64,000 bases of DNA from Phaeodactylum tricornutum CCAP 1055/1 (lineage: Eukaryota; Bacillariophyta; Bacillariophyceae; Surirellales; Neidiaceae), in contig NC_011673.1 of NCBI RefSeq assembly GCF_000150955.2, positions 1 through 64,000 on the forward strand, read 5' to 3'. Made by a program: the position numbers and the translations under genes. Below the pieces are notes generated by a model, which made no database searches, was not told the origin of the DNA, and saw only the letters and a program-made list of their open reading frames with translations. Numbering within the stretch: position 1 is the first letter of the stretch; every line of letters begins with the position of its first letter. Shown here piece after piece: positions 11,028 through 21,626 of this stretch.

Positions 11028-13718
11028 TCACCATAAAATACTTCGTATGATAGCTTGTCTCACTGGACCTGTTTGAATCTTCGTAAGTATATCCGCTAGA
11101 TTTGATTCTGATGGTTCATATGCAATCTTGATCACTTTCATGGCAACATTCTCTCGTACGAAATGATACGCTATCGCGTTACTTTTCTTCTTCAACACTG
11201 ATTCTGGTGCCGTAGTATTGTATACAACCGACATATTGTCACAAAGAACTTTAGCCGGACCATCAATAGGAATACCCATCATACGTAACTTGTATCGTAG
11301 ACCTTGTATCATCTCAGTAGCAATCTTTAATGCAACAAACTCACTACCAAAAGTAGACGTTTCAACTGAATTCTGACGCTTCGAGAACCACATAATCGGA
11401 GAACGATTGATATAAATCAAAACACCTGTTCGAGAACCACGAGTAACACGGTCTCCCGCATGGTCAGCGTCAACAAAAGCTATAATCTCCACCACCTTAC
11501 CACGTGGTTCTGGAGCATTTGGTGGGATAGGCTCTTTAACATCACCGTAAAAATCTGTCCAATCCGCATCATCATTAAAGCTGTTGTCAATCACCGGATA
11601 AGAATCATCAAATACCAATCGAGACTTGTGGTGTGACTTCAAATATCCGAAAATATGAAAAACTGCAGCTAGATGTCCTTCACGCGGCATCGCGAGAAAA
11701 GATGAGAGCATAGACACCTCACACATTATATCAATGCGACCAATTTCAACTGCCCATCTCAACACTCCTATCAGTGACTGGAAATAGTTAGCACGTTCCG
11801 CATCCAACACAGGGGAAACATCGAGCTCCGGTCGATAATTTGACGACATAGGTGACGAAATCTTTGTAGATAACCGTTTTCCAACTTCATCCAAATCCTT
11901 TTCAACATTTGCAACTGCTTGTTTCACATAATTCGTGGAACTCATCGACCATCGCTGTTTTGATGGATTATCGGGTAGCGTAAAACGTCCAAGATTTGCT
12001 CCCAAATATACCTCAGGCGTCTTAATTGATTCAGGCTTGAGTTTAAAATGCATACCGATCGAATCCAAGATCTTCTTCGGATCTGTACTGATACATAGGA
12101 AATCATCGGTATAAATAAGCACATACTCATAGTAATTTGTACCATCGTATTTCTGAGCTGGTCTAAGCCAAACATCTGGATCTGCAAGACAAGAGATAAA
12201 ATGCAACTCCTCCATTGTCGCAGCTAAGTGAGCACGCCATGCTGCCCCACTCGACTTTAGACCATATAACGCACGAACAATAAGTGCATAACGACCTTCC
12301 ATTGATTTTCCGAATTCTGGACCACATGTTGTATATACCTTTTCGCGAACTGGAGCATTCAGATATGCATTCTGCGCATCGGCACCAAGTATATCCAATG
12401 AATTCAAAGATGCGATGAGTAAAGCAATTCGAACACTATCGCGCGAAACAACACTGGCATATGTAATCGAACTCGGCGGATCTGTAAGATGTCCCCCGGC
12501 GACGAATCTGGCTTTGCGAGTAAAATCCATTTTGATATCAAATATCATGTGACAAGGTATCCATGTATGAGCAACTGGTTTAGGAGCATCCTGCTCGAGG
12601 ATTCTAAATGCTGGCATAACATTTGTCATTTCCTTCTTGATCGCATCCAACCACAGTGAAGTGTTAGTATCTCGGTCAATCTCGAGAGCTTGCTTGACCG
12701 ATTTTGGCATACAAATACCAAACTTGTGAGTCCGTTTAAGGTATCTCGTCTTTACCGCGGAAATAATACGATCACGTTTCTGCAATACGTCTGGTGCCCA
12801 CCAAGCAAAAGCTGGCTCATGAAGCAGTTTGTTAGCAACGGCATATTCGGCAACTTCAATTGGATTCGATTCCTTCAGATCTTTAAGAGGAAACCAAGTT
12901 GTAGATCCGTCCTTCCATTGCAATAACAACACCCAGCCTTTAGTGGTTCGTCTTATGCGTTTCACACCATGCTTGTCCGTATAATACATATCGTCAGGTG
13001 CAACTGCCGATCCATCCATCTTGTGATCAATGATCTCATCTACTATTCGAAACCGGCGTCCTTCATCATCCACCTGCGAATATAAGTGTTCCGCAATAAC
13101 GTTAGCAGCAAATTCCTGCACATTACCGTCTGGGAACTGGACTTCCATAACTCTTGTATCCAAAACAGGATTGGGATGTGATTTCCCTACCAAGTTACCA
13201 TCGCGATCCTTTTTACGCGCAATGACTGTTCCAGTGGTAGCAATGTCCTTGTATGGTAACACAACTTGAGCATCAAGGTATTCATCAAAAGCTTCGTGAT
13301 CTAACTCGTCTGCTTGTGGCATTGACGGCTCGTTCCCTGTCGAATCATCTGAATAAGTGCAAAATACATTAACCTCTTCAGGAAACACAGGGGCAATGGC
13401 ATCATCACAGTTGTTATAGCTCAAAGTTGCATCAAATGAGGACTTGTCTAATTGCACCTCCCTGGAATTAAGATCAGCTGTAGAAAGTGGCGAGTAAGAA
13501 GTTCGAGATACCACTTGACCATTTCGAACAAGTATACGCGCACACATAAAATCACCAATGTCATGCGCAGGACCAAGCCAGCGACCTAGATTCCGTTTGT
13601 CTACCGGAAAGTCGACTGGGTCCAAATACCATATCCAATCATACCAAGCGAATTCACATAAGTGACTGATATCCGTCGTATCACCTGACACTGCCGTGTT
13701 CGGTACATCGTCGTTCAA
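11028..13718 (-). CDS. Retroelement reverse transcriptase and RNase H part
   Basis: A fossil-class element part of about 896 codons. The RVT_2-type reverse transcriptase region is recognised by ARFVAGGHLTDPP, GADAQNAYLNAPV, ALYGLKSSGAAWR and the YTDD catalytic box. A copia-type RNase H follows, with FVDADHAGD and SVETSTFGSEFVALK. The N-terminal third is a linker between integrase and polymerase. Confidence 0.92.
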   Translation of the reverse strand: MNDDVPNTAVSGDTTDISHLCEFAWYDWIWYLDPVDFPVDKRNLGRWLGPAHDIGDFMCARILVRNGQVVSRTSYSPLSTADLNSREVQLDKSSFDATLSYNNCDDAIAPVFPEEVNVFCTYSDDSTGNEPSMPQADELDHEAFDEYLDAQVVLPYKDIATTGTVIARKKDRDGNLVGKSHPNPVLDTRVMEVQFPDGNVQEFAANVIAEHLYSQVDDEGRRFRIVDEIIDHKMDGSAVAPDDMYYTDKHGVKRIRRTTKGWVLLLQWKDGSTTWFPLKDLKESNPIEVAEYAVANKLLHEPAFAWWAPDVLQKRDRIISAVKTRYLKRTHKFGICMPKSVKQALEIDRDTNTSLWLDAIKKEMTNVMPAFRILEQDAPKPVAHTWIPCHMIFDIKMDFTRKARFVAGGHLTDPPSSITYASVVSRDSVRIALLIASLNSLDILGADAQNAYLNAPVREKVYTTCGPEFGKSMEGRYALIVRALYGLKSSGAAWRAHLAATMEELHFISCLADPDVWLRPAQKYDGTNYYEYVLIYTDDFLCISTDPKKILDSIGMHFKLKPESIKTPEVYLGANLGRFTLPDNPSKQRWSMSSTNYVKQAVANVEKDLDEVGKRLSTKISSPMSSNYRPELDVSPVLDAERANYFQSLIGVLRWAVEIGRIDIMCEVSMLSSFLAMPREGHLAAVFHIFGYLKSHHKSRLVFDDSYPVIDNSFNDDADWTDFYGDVKEPIPPNAPEPRGKVVEIIAFVDADHAGDRVTRGSRTGVLIYINRSPIMWFSKRQNSVETSTFGSEFVALKIATEMIQGLRYKLRMMGIPIDGPAKVLCDNMSVVYNTTAPESVLKKKSNAIAYHFVRENVAMKVIKIAYEPSESNLADILTKIQTGPVRQAIIRSILW

Positions 13719-13745
13719 TGCATAAATGTTATGGGCAATTGACGA

Positions 13746-16469
13746 TCAAATCATACTTTGCAACTCCAGGCAAAAATCCCATAAATATAACGGTGCAGAT
13801 GACTTCTTCATAGCCATGTTAGTCATGCGTTTCAATGCTCTGATTGCAGTCTCGGCTCGATTTAACCACGGTGAGTAAGGTTCAATCTGTCGAGCATGAG
13901 ATCCTGCCGCACGAACCTTCCGTCTGAATTCACCCTGCACCAATTCTTTCGCGCCATCCGAAATAATTTCGGCTGGAACACCTTCTCGGTGAAACAACAA
14001 ATCCAATGTCTCATGGGCATTACCTTTTGACTTCATAGCATAAGCACGTGTCCAATCAAGATTGTTGACGTAAATCTGGGCACAGGTGTTTCCGCTCAAA
14101 GACATTACACAAGAAAACATTGTATCCGTATACACACTTGTACGGAGATGTCGGTACCTGAGCTGACTGGTAGTTGGCTTGACTCTCTGTGTTAGAGTCC
14201 GACTGGCAATATCCTTGACTCCTCTTTGAGTCGTAGCCAATAAAGTTCGTTTAGCTGCAGATAAACCGATATTCCAACGTCTGGCTAACTCTTCCGGAGT
14301 AACTCTGTACCTGTAATTCGACGACTGAGCAACACTCACCAGACATGTCTTCTCAAGTGCTTCGACAAAATGCTGTTCATCGAGTGACACTGAAATACTA
14401 GACAACACAACTGATACTGTACTTTCGTGTGACGAAATCATTTGTATGTTTGCATGACCGGAATGTCTTGTTACCAAAATACCTTTGCTATCGGTATACT
14501 TCTCCTCCTGACGAGTAAAATCCGTCGAATATGGATCCCAAATGGGATTGTCATACGTAAGAGTCAATTTGTGAAAATTTCGAAACTCCTCCGGAGACGG
14601 CTTTCGCACTGGCAAATACGAAATCACACCATCTAATTGCAGATGCAATTTAAGATTCTCGTTCGGAAAATAAATCGAATGTGATAAATCCGTGGGATTT
14701 TCAAGTAAAAATCTTGGACAATCATAGACCTGCACATCGTTTAACCGGAGCTGATTCGGATTTAACAAATTATGTTCCATGGTAGGAAAGTGCAAGGCCT
14801 GATGAATAATTAAAATAAAAGTCTCATATGTGTAAGGATGATCATATGCAAGAGCAGCAGAGACAATTGGTACAGACCGGGCTTGTCCCAATGTAGATAA
14901 AAATGCAGAAACATCAACCGTTCGAGAGGTTTCGTGAAATATATAAGCGTTCATTCCAACACAACAAGTATCTGCGTGAGAATCTAACTCCGCGTGTGAT
15001 ATAAATGCACTCTCAAGTGACTGTATAGAGATAGAACGTGTTGATACCACTGACATATTCGAACTTCTCTGCGACATATTGCGACCTGCCGACGGCTTCG
15101 AAGTAAGCGAGCTCGTATCATCACGACTCGTTTTCGATTTCTTGTCATCCTCCTTTTCTTGAGAATCAACAGTAGAAGCATTGCGTTTACCACCAGCTTC
15201 TTGACGTAATGTATGCAAGTGACGCTTCTGTTCAGCATTCATACTCTTGTATTCATCAAAGGTATAATACTTATCCACCATGCCCTTGGTAGAACCTTTG
15301 TTGAAAACACCTTTATCACCGCGTCCACCGCGACCTTTATTACCACGACCTGATCCTCTACCTCGTCCTCGACCGCGACCAGATCGACCTGACGAAATAT
15401 TCCGAAGTTGAGCTTGATTCTGCTCTTCAATAAACTCACTGAGGAAATTCACTGTGGCTTCAAAATCATTTTTCAAAGATGGGTTAGCACGAACAGTGGC
15501 AATTGCAGAATTGAGAAACGATGCCTGAATCCGTTTCAAAAATTTCCGAACTTTTGCAGCCTCTGTCAATGGCTCTCCAAACTCTTCTAGATCTGTATGA
15601 GCTTGCTGATGAATCTCAGCAAAACGTTCGAAAGTAAAGTTACGACGCTCTCCGTTGTAAAACTTTGACTCAAGATCACCTTCAGCACGTGTCATAATCT
15701 TCGACTGATTAGTCGGTCCCAAATAATGCGAGCAAAGTGCAAACCAAGCCGCACGACCATTACGAGCTCGAGCATAAGCCGACACCCAGCTCCAAGTAGG
15801 ACCACCATGAGTACAAACGCGAATAATAGACCACACTTGAGCATTATCTGCTGCATAGGATTCTCCTTCATGCGGACATCGCGCTATCATTTCTTCAAAC
15901 GCATCTTGATAGTTGTTATCCGGACCTTCAGGAACTTCTTCATCTTCACGAATGACATAAGCCAATGGAACTCCCGTTGTTCCTCGAATTTGAAGCAAAT
16001 ATTCCGCAATATTCTCAAAGGCATCACGGATCTTCTTCAGGTCTTCAATTTGTCCAGGAGCAACAAGGTCTTTCGCTAACTCTTTGTCTTCCTTCTCACG
16101 CTTCTTGATCTTGATCATCGAGAAAATACGCGCCGCATTGAACTGAGCCGGATAAGGCCGAGAAGTGCGCTTGAGGTGACGAACATAGTATGCCAACAAC
16201 ACAAGACGCTCCTCCGCAGTAGGTGAAATTGCTACACCATTGCGAGGAATCATTGCCGGGGCTCCAGGTTGTTCTGCGTTAGGATTCGGAAGTGTACCCC
16301 CTGGACGACGGATGTTCTTACACATGTCCTTGATGAAATCATCCGTTGCGATCTCGAAAACATCCATAGACGTAATCGAATCCGTGATAGCATCGCGTTG
16401 TTCGACATCAACAATGCCAATCGCTTGTAAAGCATTTCGAACTTGAGCTAAAGCAGCCGCCATGGTCAA
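13746..16469 (-). CDS. Retroelement gag, protease and integrase part
   Basis: A fossil-class element part of about 907 codons. The first 360 or so are gag-like. They are followed by an arginine-glycine-rich tract (about 365-390) that may be the nucleic-acid-binding part. A copia-type protease region (ELDSHADTC at about 495) comes next, then integrase core sequence including EIISDGAKELVQGEF and the EPYSPWLNRAE block near the end. Confidence 0.9.
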   Translation of the reverse strand: MTMAAALAQVRNALQAIGIVDVEQRDAITDSITSMDVFEIATDDFIKDMCKNIRRPGGTLPNPNAEQPGAPAMIPRNGVAISPTAEERLVLLAYYVRHLKRTSRPYPAQFNAARIFSMIKIKKREKEDKELAKDLVAPGQIEDLKKIRDAFENIAEYLLQIRGTTGVPLAYVIREDEEVPEGPDNNYQDAFEEMIARCPHEGESYAADNAQVWSIIRVCTHGGPTWSWVSAYARARNGRAAWFALCSHYLGPTNQSKIMTRAEGDLESKFYNGERRNFTFERFAEIHQQAHTDLEEFGEPLTEAAKVRKFLKRIQASFLNSAIATVRANPSLKNDFEATVNFLSEFIEEQNQAQLRNISSGRSGRGRGRGRGSGRGNKGRGGRGDKGVFNKGSTKGMVDKYYTFDEYKSMNAEQKRHLHTLRQEAGGKRNASTVDSQEKEDDKKSKTSRDDTSSLTSKPSAGRNMSQRSSNMSVVSTRSISIQSLESAFISHAELDSHADTCCVGMNAYIFHETSRTVDVSAFLSTLGQARSVPIVSAALAYDHPYTYETFILIIHQALHFPTMEHNLLNPNQLRLNDVQVYDCPRFLLENPTDLSHSIYFPNENLKLHLQLDGVISYLPVRKPSPEEFRNFHKLTLTYDNPIWDPYSTDFTRQEEKYTDSKGILVTRHSGHANIQMISSHESTVSVVLSSISVSLDEQHFVEALEKTCLVSVAQSSNYRYRVTPEELARRWNIGLSAAKRTLLATTQRGVKDIASRTLTQRVKPTTSQLRYRHLRTSVYTDTMFSCVMSLSGNTCAQIYVNNLDWTRAYAMKSKGNAHETLDLLFHREGVPAEIISDGAKELVQGEFRRKVRAAGSHARQIEPYSPWLNRAETAIRALKRMTNMAMKKSSAPLYLWDFCLELQSMI

Positions 16470-17185
16470 CTCTCGTCTTCTTCACCTGCCTTAAATTTCA
16501 TAAAAACTTCGTAAGCTGGTTCGACAACATTCCATGTTCTTTCTTCACCACGTGAACACGAGAATTATTGATCACTGATAACATCACATGTGAACACCAC
16601 ATAAATACCATATAAGTGATATCGATATTGAATACCGTTTGAGAACCATTTCAATAGAACGCGACGAATACCACTTTCATGTCGCAACTCATAATACGAG
16701 ATATTTGGCTGACATCTCTCAGAGTGGAGGATCCACGATTGCCATTTGGTACAAGTCCGATAATTGTTGCTGTATAAGTAAATGTTCCATGCAAACAAAC
16801 TACTTATTATCCACACATGGATAAAGCTTGGATCCGAGCTTTTAGCAAACAATAAATTCTTGTGCGATGCACCTTCTTCGGTAGATGAAGAGATCCATGG
16901 AAGCGTCCCACCATGGAGATTTTGCCTCGTTTCAGACCGTTAGACGGATACGAAACCCAGTTACCGATCAACATGTCTACCACATGGACCATTACGAGAA
17001 ACTGGCAGTATATTCCAGGCCTCTGCAGGCATCGGCGACTCAACAACGACATGAAGAGCCAGGTATTTTAGCTTTACCTCCCCAGGCACTATCAGACTTG
17101 GCGATCACTCAAACACTCAAAACACAACAAATCACCCTACCTTTGATCCCGTTACCTCAGCGTAGAACGATGGGTCTGATAAACT
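16470..17185 (-). other. 5' leader of the copia-like element
   Basis: A 716-bp non-coding leader lies between the 5' LTR and the gag part. No open frame in it has family support. The candidate primer-binding site is at its LTR-proximal end. Confidence 0.7.
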
Positions 17186-17333
17186 AGAAAACTGCAACGG
17201 TAACGGGCTAAAACGTGTCTGTGGGATCAAAGGATTGTAGATACGATAAAAAGATGTAAAACAAAGACTTATAAGCATAAACCCAAGATAAAGGGATAAT
17301 GAACCCCGATATGCTTGCCGTAGGGTTTTTCTA
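17186..17333 (-). repeat. 5' LTR of the copia-like element
   Basis: 148 bp, identical by eye to the copy at 10684-10831, followed on the plus strand by the target duplication ATACT. It ends 169 bp from the stop codon of the kinase gene, so it may lie within or near that gene's 3' region. Confidence 0.93.
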
Positions 17334-17501
17334 ATACTCTGAGAGGATAGTAGGGTAGGTAGCCCTTCAAATTCGGCTCGAGTCTGGACGCAATCTTGCC
17401 GGTCCTAACGACACACACAAATTTCGAAAAAAATATAGCACATTCACTGTCAATGCAATGGTCGTGATCTTATTGAAATTTTAGCACCGAGATAAAACGG
17501 C

Positions 17502-20500
17502 CTACGGAGAGTACAACATGGGAGCCATAGGCGGCATCATACCGACCGGAGGACTACAGACTCGACTCCGCGAGGCGATCCGAGGAGTTTGATCCTCACG
17601 ATCTATAAAGCTGCCTCGCACTTCGGCTCGCTCGGCAGCTGATGCGTCTCGCAGGTATTCAATAAGAAATGATTCGCGATTATTTCCAAACAGTAGTACT
17701 TGATCATTTCCTAAAACCAAGTCCGCGGTCGGACGCCGAGCGACATCTGCACTGAGCATTAACCCAATCAGCTTAACAAGATCTGCGCTTCGACTTTCTG
17801 GAAGATTTGGCACCTGACGACCGCTGCGGAGTTCGTGCCACCGTGCACCCTCTACCGGAACCTCAAAAGTTGAGTGTGATGCAAGCTCATAAAGAGTCAG
17901 TCCCAGACTAAAAATGTCCGCACTGGGATGCCTGGCGCTGTTTGTCAGTGATTCTAGTGACATGTAGAGTTGATCGCCTTCTTGGCCGTCTTCCGAAGAT
18001 CCGATTTCGCATGTCATGCCGAAATCCCCAATCTTACACATTGGCCCGTATCGCGGATGCTCGACGAAGAAGATGTTGGACGGTTTGATATCTAGATGGA
18101 CCAATCCGTGACTGTGAATATGAGACAGTCCGGCGCAGGCGTCGTGACATACTTTCCATACACTGGACTCCGGTACTAAGCGACCTGAATGCTCTAGCTT
18201 GGCAACACTGGGATACCGAAGCTTGGCCTCGTTCCACTTCGTCTTGACGGAATCAATCAAATCTCGACAGGTATCACGGCAACATAGTTCGGTCTGACAA
18301 AAGAAATGACCATCCTCTTGCCATGCTTGGTAGAAGAAAAGCACGTGCAGACAATAGCTCGAATTTTGGGTTGACACACTCGGAGCAGTAGCGACTATGC
18401 TCTGCAATCGTTGCATATAGCGAACCTCGGCAAGGGCTTGATCGCGATCGCGTTTTCCTCGGAACTGGCGCCGATTTCGTTTTATGGCGTACAGGCTTCC
18501 GTCTGTTTTGGAACGTACCTTGTAAACGTCCGCAAATGTTCCACTGCCCAAAGTAGACAAAACTTCAAAGCTGCTTGTCATGGACACGACTGCCCCGACT
18601 TCTCCGAGGGATTGCCTTTGCTTAAATGGCGACGGCTCGCCTGATGCGGCCGATCCGGCGTCTTCCATATCTGCGTCGATCGTTGTGTCGTGGTCGGAGC
18701 CGTCCAAGTGATGCAGAGACCCAAAGGCTGAACTCATGTTGGATTCGTTGCGACCACCTTCCTCCTCGAGCAAAGAATTCTCTAGCGATGAGCGGCCTTC
18801 CAACACTTGCAGAGGACACGTTGCCAGGACCTTCGTAACAGTCAGCGAGTTGCATCGACTTAACTTGGACTGGCCTCCGGCGGCGAAGCCACCTCCGAGT
18901 GATGCATGTGCGGTGTCGGCGTGCGCCCAAGCTGGAGTCCTTACGGGGGTAGGTGGACACAATAGCTTGGGTGAAGCCGGTGGCGTTGATGAAGATGCTG
19001 CCACTCCAAGACTGGAGCGATCGCGCGAGAACAGTGCTTCGCTATCGAACGCCGACATATCGGGCATAGGTCTGCGTTGTCGACTACCACTTTCGGTGGT
19101 GGCTGTGGAACTCTGCGATAGCCGACTCGTACTCGTCAAGACTTCTCGGTTGTCGTTGCCGTCGCTGCGGTCGGAACTGCTCAGATCGCCCTCTTCTTCG
19201 GGAATTCCGGGAATCGGAGAGCAAGGTGCCGCATCCAAGTGAAAGAGCAACTGTACCTCGCGCGGTGTTTTTGGCTTGATATGATCGTGGTCGGCAAAGC
19301 TCAAAAAGTTTGAATGTCGAGAGGGGGGCAATCGGTCGCCAGAGTCCAGCGAGCGCGTTCTATCTGACTCTGTTCGACGCCGAAATTGCGCGTTAAATGA
19401 CAAACATAAGGTGAGAATAATTGATAGAAACAAAACCGTAAGCAAAAAAGGACAAAAGAGGAGACATTCCCAACGTACCTTGGAGAGGAATGGATGCGGC
19501 ACGTGTCGATGCGTCGAACGGGCTCAGTACGGAGGCAAAGTTGAGTCGAGTCCGCGCGACGGGTGTACCCGTTGGGGACGCGGCGGCCGCGGAGAAGGTT
19601 TCAAAGTCTTCATCATCGTGTATCGAGCTCACGCTGGTATTGTTCGTCTTGTCGTCTTCGTCAAAGGTCATGCGTTTCTTGACGGTTGTTGCGGGACAAA
19701 GAAGGGCATCGTGTGTATCTAAAGTGGACGGATGGTAAGGAATTCGAGGCAACGAGGCCGGGAAGGATGTAAACCTGAAAGGAGTAGAGGTTTCGTTGGT
19801 TTCGTCACTATCGGCGGTGTCGTGTGTCGTCTCCAAAAAAGCGGTACTACTAGCGGAAGTAGCGACCGTTCCTAGGGAGAGTTTCGGCATCTTTTTGACC
19901 GTCCCAATGTTCTGTAGAGGGCGTCGATAGATGCTAGTGTTGCTGTTGTTATTGTTGTCATCGTCGCAGTCGTCTTCTTCCATGCAATCCCCCGATGAGC
20001 ACGGTGCCGTGAGAACCCCCGACGCGGTGGACGCCCGATGCGGTGTCAAGGGGGGCACTCTACGCATGGGAGACTTGCGATGCCGCCTCGCCGAAGCGGG
20101 AGTGAGCTTTCCGATCGCCATCTTTTTGGACGTGATACCGGAGCCGCGCATGCGGGGGGCGTAAAGGTGTTCTGGAAAGGGTGGGATCGGTGACGCGGCG
20201 AGATGCCTTACGAGTCGTGCAGGGTGGGGGGAGATCGGACATTTCCCAAGCAAGGTGGGATGTTGTTCGATGCTCGTCCTCGAAGGATGGTTCCGAATCG
20301 TCCGTGACGCTCAGAGACCGGGTTCTTCTCGCGAACGCAGGATTTGGTGACAGAGTCGCCGGATGGTGGGAAAGAGCACTCGCGGTATTGCCTGGCGGAA
20401 CGTCTGTTTGGTGCGTGTGTGTTTTTGTATTTGTGTTTGTCTTTGCCAAGTCTGCGGCACGGATCGTTGACAGTGAGGAACGCGGCGCCGCTTCGTCGAG

Positions 20501-20659
20501 GCTCCGCGTGCGCAGAATCGTTCCGGGAATGGGCTCGGAAGCAGAGGTCACGAAAGACGCCGGCGTCGAAATGGCGGTGCGATGAGACTGCGCGGCGGCT
20601 GCTGCTACCGTCGCTACGGTTTCGAGAGACGCCACGGCGGATACACTCATGGCGTCCAT
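17502..20659 (-). CDS. Wee1/Myt1-like protein kinase (3 exons)
   Basis: This is probably a kinase of the Wee1/Myt1 group, which restrains mitotic CDK by inhibitory phosphorylation. Exons 20659-20212, 20171-19479 and 19369-17502 give 1002 residues; the phases agree at both joins. The kinase domain is at about 648-936. It has a GSGTFADVYKV glycine loop, K677 in YAIKR, HLDIKPSN with catalytic D807, DFG at 829, and the EGD-x-x-YM loop typical of Wee1/Myt1 (EGDQLYMSLESL). The FYQAWQE and TELC signatures also match. The first 640 residues are low-complexity and rich in Ser, Thr and Pro, with many S/T-P sites such as PPTPVRTP, fitting CDK feedback. The first intron is only 40 nt. A single-start model at 20253, without the first exon, is the alternative. 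No membrane segment is evident, so Wee1 versus Myt1 stays open. Confidence 0.85.
20172..20211 (-). other. Proposed 40-nt intron in the kinase gene
   Basis: GTAAGG at the donor, CCCTTTCCAG at the acceptor. Removing it joins a Ser/Thr-rich frame from ATG 20659 in phase to the kinase frame and makes the total a multiple of three. It is the shortest intron I would propose in this window. Confidence 0.55.
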
Positions 20660-21626
20660 TGCGTGAATTGACGGAGCTCTTGGTTCGTGTCGAACTGTGT
20701 AGGTGCAACGCTGACAATTGTATGTGATTGGGACTGTGACTGCGAGTACGACTGTGTAGGGAATGCTAATTGCCTGCAATTGCCTGCAATTGCCGGAACG
20801 ACGAAACGTCACGACGCCGCGTCCAACGCTCCGTTCGTGGCGCTCGGTAGTCTTTCTACGGAGATTGTACGGAACGGGTTCCCAGACACGATTGCGAAAA
20901 TGGGCGCGGATTTCGTTGGCGGGAATCCCGTCAGCGGTACAGTTCCTTTCTCGTTGCACACACTATTTGTGTCGTTGTATGCTTTTCCTGACGAGTAAAA
21001 AAGAAGAGGAGGATGATAGTGACAAGGACGGAATGTTTGACAGTGTGTGTGGAACCAAAAAGCGACCACAAGGTGCGATACGCTTTGGCTGGACTACCGG
21101 CGTGCTGGTAGACCGCTGGAGCGGGGGGAGCCGGGATGTCGTGGAGATGGACTCCGTCCGAGAGAGAACGCGAGGGCTGCTGCCAACCGAAACCCGCGAC
21201 GATTGATTTAGACACCGGCAATGCTCCCATTCGCCAATGAGGACGCCGGAGGGCTTTCGCGCGGAAACGAAATCAAACTGTAAGCACACGAAACTGTTGC
21301 CCGGTCTACAGTCCGTCGTCCGGTAAACGACATCGGAAGAATTACAGACCCAGGATCGTATTTGTTCCGTTCGACGATCGAAATCCAAGACAACCCTTCT
21401 TTCGTGCTTTCTAGCTAATAGAGTGATCACAGTCACCTCTACAGTTAACTGTTGGTAAAAAGCAATATGCTATATATCCCATGCTGTGTCGAGTCGACAA
21501 AGCTTATTGAGAACTGCAGCAATACGTCTAGCGAACTGAATTCATCGAATTCATCGAATCCGTTCCACAAAAATAACTTGGTACCGTGTAGAAACGTTCG
21601 CTCTTTTTGTGTAGCCTACTACGGTC
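20660..21626. promoter_or_regulatory. Divergent region kinase / ketosamine kinase
   Basis: A 967-bp region between head-to-head genes. Several frames are open on both strands but none has family signal. It includes a short direct repeat (TTGCCTGCAA, near 20770-20795) and a TCACAGTCA motif at 21427 that is 200 bp before the plus-strand ATG. A partly palindromic CTACAGTTAACTGTTG follows at about 21439. Confidence 0.5.
21427..21435. promoter_or_regulatory. TCACAGTCA motif upstream of the ketosamine kinase
   Basis: An exact 9-mer, 200 bp upstream of ATG 21627, in the divergent region shared with the Wee1/Myt1-like kinase. Confidence 0.35.

Larger units (their letters stand above)
10684..17333 (-). 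mobile_element. Ty1/copia-type LTR retrotransposon (CoDi-like), 6.65 kb
   Basis: This copia-superfamily element, of the kind found in diatoms, is transcribed on the minus strand. It is bounded by two 148-bp LTRs that look identical and by a 5-bp target duplication ATACT (10679-10683 and 17334-17338). The order of parts is 5' LTR, leader, gag, protease, integrase, reverse transcriptase, RNase H, 3' LTR. Integrase before reverse transcriptase is the copia order. A purine-rich tract lies just inside the 3' LTR. The leader next to the 5' LTR has TTATCAGACCC, partly like an initiator-tRNA primer site. The coding part reads in two long frames and looks nearly whole, with at most about one interruption. 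Identical LTRs point to a recent insertion. It lies between the LYR gene and the Wee1/Myt1-like kinase. Confidence 0.95.

Noticed and set aside
20963-21436. 157-codon minus-strand and 147-codon plus-strand overlapping frames
   Set aside because: Mutually overlapping frames in a divergent promoter with no family match.
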